Assembly: GCA_002313925.1 (NCBI GenBank)
Contig: DCAZ01000104.1
Coordinates: 1-22,621, forward strand
DNA length: 22,621 nt
Direction: 5' to 3'
Origin: Gemmatimonadales bacterium UBA1120
GTDB taxonomy: Bacteria > Gemmatimonadota > Gemmatimonadetes > Longimicrobiales > Gaopeijiaceae
Below are positions 17,145 through 22,621 of this stretch, piece after piece. Numbering within the stretch: position 1 is the stretch's first letter; the number at the start of each line of letters is the position of its first letter. Below the pieces are notes generated by a model. That model saw nothing but the letters and a program-made list of their open reading frames with translations, did not search any database and was not told where the DNA came from. Position numbers and translations under genes: made by a program.

Positions 17145-17803
17145 CTGACAGCCTCTACTGGATGCCGAGCTAGAACTGAAGATCCCACTCGAGTCCTGTC
17201 CCCCACGGAGCATATTATCTCCCAATCAAGTGGGAGAAATAGGTCAACGCGGGAGCCAAATCGGATAAGTCCGATTCTTTGGCCACGCTCCAAGCGATCT
17301 CCTTCTGACGGATATGTTATGATGCGCCTGGCCACTAGACCTGCTATCTGGCGAACTAGAACATTACCCATCTCCGTAGTGATCCCGATTGAGGCTTGTT
17401 CGTTCTCCTCCGAAGCTTTGTCCGCCCAGGCCACCTTGTATGCCCCGGGACGGTATTCTCGGTGGTTCACTACTCCCTCTACAGGAGCTCGCTGAATATG
17501 CACGTCAAATATGCTGAGGAAGATGGAAATCTTCCTTGCCTTGCCCACGAATGAAGGCTCTCCAACCTCAGAGATGTCAATCACCCGGCCTTCAGCGGGG
17601 GCGAGTACCAAGCCAGCTCCAGTAGGGTGGAGGCGTTTCGGATCTCTGAAAAACCAGAGATTAAAAATAGTCAGGGCCGTGAAGAGTGCTGCGATGACTA
17701 GGGTCACTCCTCCACCAAAGCCTGCGATAGCGGCAATCCAGGTAGCCATTGCCATCAACGCCAGACCAGCTACGAAAGGGTAACCCTCAGGGGCTAGGTT
17801 CAC
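17141..17803 (-). CDS. psd: Phosphatidylserine decarboxylase, short form
   Basis: Pyruvoyl enzyme that decarboxylates phosphatidylserine to phosphatidylethanolamine at the inner membrane. Two hydrophobic segments at about 9-28 and 30-52 anchor it. The C-terminal part carries LAPAEGRV, SIFDVHIQRAP and the self-cleavage site RFGSRVD (Gly183-Ser184), where Ser becomes the pyruvoyl group. This is the short (about 220-residue) class rather than the LGST type of E. coli. GTG at 17803 overlaps the purC stop (GTGA). It sits between purC and pssA. Confidence 0.94.
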   Translation of the reverse strand: MNLAPEGYPFVAGLALMAMATWIAAIAGFGGGVTLVIAALFTALTIFNLWFFRDPKRLHPTGAGLVLAPAEGRVIDISEVGEPSFVGKARKISIFLSIFDVHIQRAPVEGVVNHREYRPGAYKVAWADKASEENEQASIGITTEMGNVLVRQIAGLVARRIITYPSEGDRLERGQRIGLIRFGSRVDLFLPLDWEIICSVGDRTRVGSSVLARHPVEAVR

Positions 17804-18747
17804 TGGGATTGACTGAAATCAGGTGGCTGAAAATCGGCTAGTGGGATGCCGGTGAGTCTTTGAAAAATTTCTTCATAGCGAGCAGCAGCAGCCTGAACTA
17901 CCTCATCAGGAAGATTGGGTGGTGGTGGTGACTTGTCCCAGCCTGAAAGTGCATCGAGCCAGTCCCGAATTGGTTGTTTATCGAGGGAGGGTTGGCCACG
18001 ACCAATTTCATAGCTCTCCTTAGGCCAAAACCTTGAGGAATCTGGTGTAAGTACCTCGTCGATCAAAAGTAGTTTACCAGAATGATCGAGTCCGAATTCA
18101 AATTTAGTGTCTGCCAAGATGATGCCAGCGCCTTCGGCTACTTGTCTTCCGAACTGATAAGTCTCTAGCGAAAGCTCACGCAGCCGACCAGCCAGATCAG
18201 GACCTAGAAGGTCAACCACCTGACCATAGGTGATGTTTTCGTCATGTTCGCCGTGTTCTGCTTTCGTTGATGGTGAGAAAATAGCGGGCTCGAGTTGCTC
18301 ACTTTCTCTTAGCCCATCAGGTAGAGGCTCATTAGCTAAAGTTCCATTGTCCCGGTACTCCTTCCATGCTGAACCGGTGATATACCCTCTGATAATGCAC
18401 TCGACGAGGACTGGTTTTGTGCGGGTAACCAGCATCGACCGTTTCTCCCACATGGGACGAGTCCCAGCGAGTTCGGGATGGCGTGTCACAATTGCATCAG
18501 GGTCAACCGCAATCAAATGATGCTCTAAATGGTTTTCAAGTTGCTTGAGCCACCACGCTGTAATCTGAGTTAATACCTCGCCTTTGTTAGGAATAGGCTG
18601 GGGTAGGACTACATCGAAGGCACTCACACGGTCGCTGGCTACCATCAATAAGGTATTATCGTCTACTTCGTAGACATCGCGGACTTTTCCACGATGAATT
18701 AATGGTAGATCCAGTTGTGATTCCAGGATGGGCGTGTCTTTAAACAT
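17800..18747 (-). CDS. purC: SAICAR synthetase (PurC)
   Basis: Ligates aspartate to CAIR using ATP to give SAICAR. Seen motifs are HRGKVRDVYEV near the N-terminus, SDRVSAFDVVLP, GSAWKEYRDNGTL and LADTKFEFGLD. Length 315 fits the longer, yeast-like PurC class. A longer frame reaches 18786, but its extra 13 residues are read-through of purB; ATG at 18747 (MFKDTP) overlaps the purB stop by 8 bases (ATGTTTAA) and is the better start. Confidence 0.95.
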   Translation of the reverse strand: MFKDTPILESQLDLPLIHRGKVRDVYEVDDNTLLMVASDRVSAFDVVLPQPIPNKGEVLTQITAWWLKQLENHLEHHLIAVDPDAIVTRHPELAGTRPMWEKRSMLVTRTKPVLVECIIRGYITGSAWKEYRDNGTLANEPLPDGLRESEQLEPAIFSPSTKAEHGEHDENITYGQVVDLLGPDLAGRLRELSLETYQFGRQVAEGAGIILADTKFEFGLDHSGKLLLIDEVLTPDSSRFWPKESYEIGRGQPSLDKQPIRDWLDALSGWDKSPPPPNLPDEVVQAAAARYEEIFQRLTGIPLADFQPPDFSQSQ

Positions 18748-20188
18748 GTAATTCGGTTGATTGTAGTTCTTCGGCGTTTTTACCAAGTCGTTCCAGCATG
18801 GGTGTCACCTGTTCGCAGAGAAACTGTGCTACCTGTTCAGGGGCTCGACCAACGAAGCGCTTCGGATCCACTAGGTCCTCCAACTCTTCGGCACTGACAT
18901 CAAAGGCTTTGTCCTCTGCGATACACTGGATAAGATCGGATTCACTGCTACCTCCCTTCAATCTTGTAGCTGCAGCGATCGAGTGTTTGCGCATGCGCTC
19001 GTGCAGGTCTTGCCGATCCCCACCACGTGCTGTTGCGTGCATCAAGATCGTTTCTGTTGCCATGAAGGGAAGGTGTTCTGCAAGATTTTTTTCGACCACT
19101 GCGGGATTGACGATCAATCCTTTCGACACGTTCTCAGCAAGGACTAAGCACCCATCAAGCGCTAGGAAGGCATCCGGTATTGAGACGCGTCGGTTGGCTG
19201 AATCATCAAGTGTGCGCTCAAGCCACTGGGTAGCAGCGGTGAAGGCGGGATCCTGCGCTAGTACGATCACATGACGGGCAAGCGCACAGATTCTCTCTGC
19301 CCTCATTGGATTCCGCTTATAAGGCATCGCAGATGAGCCAATTTGTTCGGATTCAAATGGTTCTTCGACCTCCCGTAGGTGAGCCAGAATCCTCCAGTCG
19401 TGCCCAATCTTCGACACTGAAGTGGCGACTCCAGCCAAAGTGCTTTGAACAGCGAAGTCCACCTTCCGAGGGTAAGTCTGACCACTCAGCGAGTAGCTAT
19501 TTTCGAAGCCCATACGCAGTCCAACTGCCGAGTCTAACGCATCAACTTTACTGTGATCCCCATCAAACAGTTCTAGAAAGGAAGCCTGTGTACCCGTCGT
19601 TCCGCGAACACCCCTGAATCGGAGCGATGAGATTCGGTATTCAAGCTCTTCGAGATCTAGAAGTAAATCCTGAGCCCAGAGAGTTGCTCGTTTGCCAACC
19701 GTTGTAGGTTGAGCGGGCTGGAAGTGTGTGTAGCCCAGGGTGGGAAGAGATGCATAGGCCTCAGCGAAAATCGCAAGTGCCGATATGCATCGTACTACCC
19801 GCTTCAAGGTCAGTGTCAGTGCTTCCCGGTGGAGAATTAGATCTGTGTTGTCGCCGATGAAAGCGCTTGTAGCTCCTAGGTGAATCACAGCTCTGGCAGC
19901 GGGTGCAGCATCCCCGAAGAGGTGCACATGTGCCATGACGTCGTGACGGAACCGGCGCTCATACTCAGCTGCTGATTCTAGGTCGATCTTATCCAGTGCC
20001 GCGCGCATCTGGCTCAGTGCCTCTTCAGGAATCTCTAGGCCCAGCTCAGCCTGGGATTCCGCGAGCGCTAACCAAAGTCGACGCCAAGTACCGAATTTTT
20101 TCATCGGCGAGAAAATTTCTTGCATCTGCGTGGAAGCGTATCGATCCGCGAGGGGGTGTATATAACGGTTCATACTATTCAAGCTCAT
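18740..20188 (-). CDS. purB: Adenylosuccinate lyase, eukaryote-like long form
   Basis: Cleaves SAICAR to AICAR and adenylosuccinate to AMP, releasing fumarate. It belongs to the fumarase/aspartase superfamily. Catalytic His155 is in GYTHFQPAQPTTVGKR, and the flexible signature loop GSSAMPYKRNPMR holds Ser285/286. Residues 321-334 (QWLERTLDDSANRR) and PFMATE at 374-379 closely resemble animal ADSL as I remember it. Length 482 is near the human enzyme (484) and longer than B. subtilis PurB (about 430). ATG at 20188 overlaps the protease stop (ATGA); M6 at 20173 is a possible alternative. Confidence 0.95.
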   Translation of the reverse strand: MSLNSMNRYIHPLADRYASTQMQEIFSPMKKFGTWRRLWLALAESQAELGLEIPEEALSQMRAALDKIDLESAAEYERRFRHDVMAHVHLFGDAAPAARAVIHLGATSAFIGDNTDLILHREALTLTLKRVVRCISALAIFAEAYASLPTLGYTHFQPAQPTTVGKRATLWAQDLLLDLEELEYRISSLRFRGVRGTTGTQASFLELFDGDHSKVDALDSAVGLRMGFENSYSLSGQTYPRKVDFAVQSTLAGVATSVSKIGHDWRILAHLREVEEPFESEQIGSSAMPYKRNPMRAERICALARHVIVLAQDPAFTAATQWLERTLDDSANRRVSIPDAFLALDGCLVLAENVSKGLIVNPAVVEKNLAEHLPFMATETILMHATARGGDRQDLHERMRKHSIAAATRLKGGSSESDLIQCIAEDKAFDVSAEELEDLVDPKRFVGRAPEQVAQFLCEQVTPMLERLGKNAEELQSTELHV

Positions 20189-21687
20189 CGTCTCCAGTAG
20201 AACTGACGCATGTTGTAGCCCCGATTACGCTCAAAATGCAACGTGATTCTCCCACTCCCCCCCAAAGAATCGAATATAGAGGCGACCTGATCCGCACTCG
20301 CGACGACAATCCGATCAATACCGATGATTACGTCGCCGACCGTAATGCCGAGTTGACGTGATAATTGGTCGGAGACTCCCGTGACCAAGGCCCCTTGTTC
20401 ACTACTAATGTCCTGCTCCCCTCTGATCTCGGGGGTGATCGTCACGAGTTCCAGATCCCGCAACACTGTAACACGTTCAGCGGTAATCGATGGAAACTGC
20501 TCAGCTTCCAACAAGATCGACTGAGATCGTCCTTCTACTAGAATTTCTAGTAGATCCCCAGAACGGAGATCTAACAGAGCCCCTTCGAAATCTAGTGGAC
20601 CCGTAAGTGCGCGACCATTAACTCTAAGAAGTCGATCCCCGGGCTCGAGTGGAGCTCTATCACCGGGAGATCCTGGGGCAATCCTCGAAATACGCACTCC
20701 TCGTGTGCGACCCCAGGCATCCGCTTCCACCGGTTCTACCTCGAGTCCCACCCAGGCTCGTTGAACCTCTCCTAGGCTCAGTAAGTCGTCAGTGATCTTC
20801 AGTGCTCGATCAATCGGAATTGCAAAACCCAAACCCTCGCTTCCACCGCTACGAGATATGATTGAGGTATTGATCCCGATGACCTCACCGACTGCATTAA
20901 CCAGTGGTCCACCTGAGTTACCGGGATTAATGGAGGCGTCTGTCTGAATCATGCCGAGGTAGAATCCTTCACTATTTTGTGATTCTCCGTATGCAGACGG
21001 CACGATATTGCGGTTTACTGCGGAAATCACTCCAGCTGTGACTGTTGGTTCAGTGTCTGCAGCCTGCATCCCGAGTGGATTTCCAATCGCGAGAGCCCAT
21101 TCCCCAATCATGAGTCCCTCAGCGGTCCCTATTGGAGCAACCGGCAGATCTTTTCCTTCTATAACTAGCACTGCGATATCAGCGAGTGGGTCAGTACCGA
21201 TCAATTCGGCGTCAAAATCGCCTCCGCCCGGAAGAGTCACCCGAATCTGTTCAGCATCCGCGATCACATGGTCATTGGTTATTACAATACCATCACTGCG
21301 CACGATCACACCCGACCCAAAGCCTGCACTTCTCCTTTGAGGTGGCATGAAGAAACTCTCCCACATCGATGTGGTTCTTGTCCTTCCGGTGCGAATCACG
21401 CTAATGCTCACGACAGCCGGGGCGACGCGTTTCGCGGCTTGAACGATCGCTGTATTTCGACTCTGGGAGAGTTGGTCTGTACTGAGCTCAGTGCGCTCCT
21501 GGCTTGGTTCAGTGACAACTTCTAATGGGGTAGACACTGAGGTCAGTTCAGCAAGTATCGGCAAAGTGTCCAGGCCAGCATAAGGCACTTCGTCATCATC
21601 ATTTTTGGGAGCACACGCCATCAGGAGTAGCACGGGTACCCACTTGATACTGAATCCTCTTACTAACCAATCTCTTACGATTTTCAC
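20185..21687 (-). CDS. htrA: HtrA/DegP-family serine protease, predicted lipoprotein
   Basis: Envelope quality-control protease. The N-terminus has a lipoprotein signal with lipobox LLMAC (Cys25), then a low-complexity linker to about residue 75. The trypsin-like domain has the full triad: His140 (ITNDHVIA), Asp170 (PLADIAVL) and Ser258 (NPGNSGGPL). Two PDZ domains follow at about 310-395 and 410-490. Length 500 is typical of Do-type proteases with two PDZ domains. GTG at 21687 is preceded by a strong Shine-Dalgarno, AAGGAGG (21698-21704), ten bases upstream. A lipid anchor rather than a soluble periplasmic form is the unusual point. Confidence 0.93.
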   Translation of the reverse strand: MKIVRDWLVRGFSIKWVPVLLLMACAPKNDDDEVPYAGLDTLPILAELTSVSTPLEVVTEPSQERTELSTDQLSQSRNTAIVQAAKRVAPAVVSISVIRTGRTRTTSMWESFFMPPQRRSAGFGSGVIVRSDGIVITNDHVIADAEQIRVTLPGGGDFDAELIGTDPLADIAVLVIEGKDLPVAPIGTAEGLMIGEWALAIGNPLGMQAADTEPTVTAGVISAVNRNIVPSAYGESQNSEGFYLGMIQTDASINPGNSGGPLVNAVGEVIGINTSIISRSGGSEGLGFAIPIDRALKITDDLLSLGEVQRAWVGLEVEPVEADAWGRTRGVRISRIAPGSPGDRAPLEPGDRLLRVNGRALTGPLDFEGALLDLRSGDLLEILVEGRSQSILLEAEQFPSITAERVTVLRDLELVTITPEIRGEQDISSEQGALVTGVSDQLSRQLGITVGDVIIGIDRIVVASADQVASIFDSLGGSGRITLHFERNRGYNMRQFYWRR

Positions 21688-21697
21688 TCCTCCGCGT

Positions 21698-21704
21698 CCT
21701 CCTT
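21698..21704 (-). promoter_or_regulatory. Strong ribosome binding site of the htrA-like gene
   Basis: AAGGAGG on the minus strand, ten bases before the GTG at 21687. It is the clearest Shine-Dalgarno in the window and fixes the GTG start. It lies in the 50-base gap after tal, the largest gap in the minus-strand run. Confidence 0.65.
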
Positions 21705-21737
21705 ATACCTAGCCCAATCCAGGGTTAGCCTCACCAC

Positions 21738-22394
21738 TTAGAGCTCAACTCCCAATGTGTCCCAGTCTGCCAGAAAAGCTTCTAATCCTCTGTCTGTCAG
21801 AGGATGCTTGGCCAACTGCCATAAGACTTTTGGCGGAATTGTGCAGCAATCAGCGCCAAGCATCATCGACTCAACAACATGCAGAGGGTGTCTGAGGGAA
21901 GCTGCGAGAATCTCCGTAGCATAACCGTAGCCATCATAGACCTGACGAATTTGATGGATGAGTTGCATGCCTTCCCCAGAGATATCATCAATTCGACCGA
22001 CAAATGGAGATATGTAGGTCGCACCTGCCTTGGCGGCTAATAACGCCTGTGAGACAGAGAAACATAGGGTAACATTCACCGGAATCCCGCTGTTGACGAG
22101 TTCACGACAAGTTTTCAGACCGTCCTCGGTAAGTGGGACTTTCACCACAACATTCTCATGAATTCCGGCAAGTTTTCTGCCTTCTTCAACCATTTGTGTA
22201 CGTTCAATCGCAACGACCTCTAGGCTGATGGGTCCATCCACGATCTCGCAGATCTCAAGATAAATCTCTTTCGGATCCCGGCTTCCAGCGACCTTAGAGA
22301 TAAGGGAAGGATTTGTTGTGATTCCATCGATAAGTCCGGCATCGGCCGCCCGACGGATTTCTCCGATATCAGCGGTATCCAAGAAAATTTTCAT
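21738..22394 (-). CDS. tal: Small transaldolase (transaldolase/FSA family)
   Basis: Class I aldolase of the 220-residue transaldolase/fructose-6-phosphate aldolase family, which moves a dihydroxyacetone unit in the pentose phosphate pathway. Schiff-base Lys85 is in VVVKVPLT, with Asp6, Asn28 (TTNPS) and Thr109. Position 131 is Phe (SPFVGR) and position 59 is Glu. E. coli FSA has Tyr131 and Gln59, whereas true transaldolases have Phe and Glu there. That points to transaldolase rather than FSA, although automatic annotation may say FSA. ATG at 22394 overlaps the truA stop (ATGA). Confidence 0.93.
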   Translation of the reverse strand: MKIFLDTADIGEIRRAADAGLIDGITTNPSLISKVAGSRDPKEIYLEICEIVDGPISLEVVAIERTQMVEEGRKLAGIHENVVVKVPLTEDGLKTCRELVNSGIPVNVTLCFSVSQALLAAKAGATYISPFVGRIDDISGEGMQLIHQIRQVYDGYGYATEILAASLRHPLHVVESMMLGADCCTIPPKVLWQLAKHPLTDRGLEAFLADWDTLGVEL

Positions 22395-22621
22395 ACGTTA
22401 GCTATGCTCTTTGAGGAGGCTGGGGGAAATTCAAAGTGCTCGGGGTACTGCACATGTACCAAGAACAGACCTTGCGGTGGTGCGGGTGGTGATGTGGTAA
22501 GGTCTGGCTCAGCAGAGAGAAGTCTTCGGAGGTCATCCTTTTGCCGTTTTCCTCGAGCGATATCAACCATGGTTCCGACCAAGTACCTTACCATGTGATG
22601 AAGATAGCGGTTGGCGGTTAT
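22391..22621 (-). CDS. truA: tRNA pseudouridine synthase A, C-terminal part (runs off the window)
   Basis: The frame is open to the window edge, with 76 residues visible. RYLHHMVRYLVGTM matches the conserved C-terminal helix of TruA (FL-HMVR-IVGT), and the ending APPQGLFLVHVQYP matches the TruA final strand. TruA makes pseudouridine at positions 38-40 of tRNA anticodon arms. The catalytic Asp lies in the missing N-terminal part. It is coupled to tal by ATGA. Confidence 0.9.
   Translation of the reverse strand: MTANRYLHHMVRYLVGTMVDIARGKRQKDDLRRLLSAEPDLTTSPPAPPQGLFLVHVQYPEHFEFPPASSKSIANV

Noticed and set aside
17145..17225. N-terminal extension of PssA by 27 residues
   Set aside because: The extra part overlaps the end of psd, is Ser/Gly-rich and unlike PssA; the ATG at 17144 gives a normal start with an ATGA overlap.
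18748..18786. N-terminal extension of PurC by 13 residues
   Set aside because: It lies inside the purB coding end and the ATG at 18747 begins just before the conserved PurC region.

Overview
This window is a dense stretch of bacterial chromosome with mostly housekeeping genes. About 20 genes are packed with gaps usually under 75 bases, and many stop/start codons overlap. The organism looks like a Gram-negative (diderm) bacterium of roughly balanced GC: there is an outer-membrane beta-barrel, two lipoproteins and a phosphatidylserine/phosphatidylethanolamine pathway. The mix of an HtrA-type lipoprotein, a LapA-like membrane protein, a PurS-dependent PurL and a eukaryote-like PurB would fit a marine Gemmatimonadota-type lineage. 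That placement is an inference from gene content, not a database match, and I hold it loosely. There is no sign of a mobile element, CRISPR array, prophage, tRNA or rRNA.

Left part, plus strand (1-4518): the end of an unidentified frame, then asnS (asparaginyl-tRNA synthetase) and a D-isomer-specific 2-hydroxyacid dehydrogenase. These meet mazG (nucleotide pyrophosphohydrolase, minus strand) tail to tail. mazG and alr (alanine racemase, plus) are divergent across a 50-base gap.

Middle part, plus strand (4591-11412): a secreted lipoprotein translationally coupled to an outer-membrane beta-barrel, then mtaB-miaB-lapA-like, whose members are joined by 4-base overlaps. MtaB and MiaB are the two methylthiotransferases that modify A37 of different tRNA sets. 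After a 291-base intergenic region with a good candidate promoter comes fbp (fructose-1,6-bisphosphatase).

Right part, minus strand (22621 down to 11467): one long run reading truA (partial), tal, htrA-like lipoprotein protease, purB, purC, psd, pssA, purS, purQ, purL, purF. It holds most of the IMP/AMP synthesis steps: PurF makes phosphoribosylamine, PurLQS makes FGAM, PurC makes SAICAR, and PurB acts at two steps. The two enzymes that make phosphatidylethanolamine from CDP-diacylglycerol via phosphatidylserine sit inside this purine run. From htrA to purQ every junction overlaps by 4 or 8 bases, so the block is probably co-transcribed and translationally coupled.

I did not find a convincing undescribed defence or metabolic system. 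The least explained item is the lipoprotein/beta-barrel pair at 4591-7067. The most distinctive layout is the phospholipid genes nested in the purine operon. Eight of the gene starts appear to be GTG or TTG, which matters for start calling.
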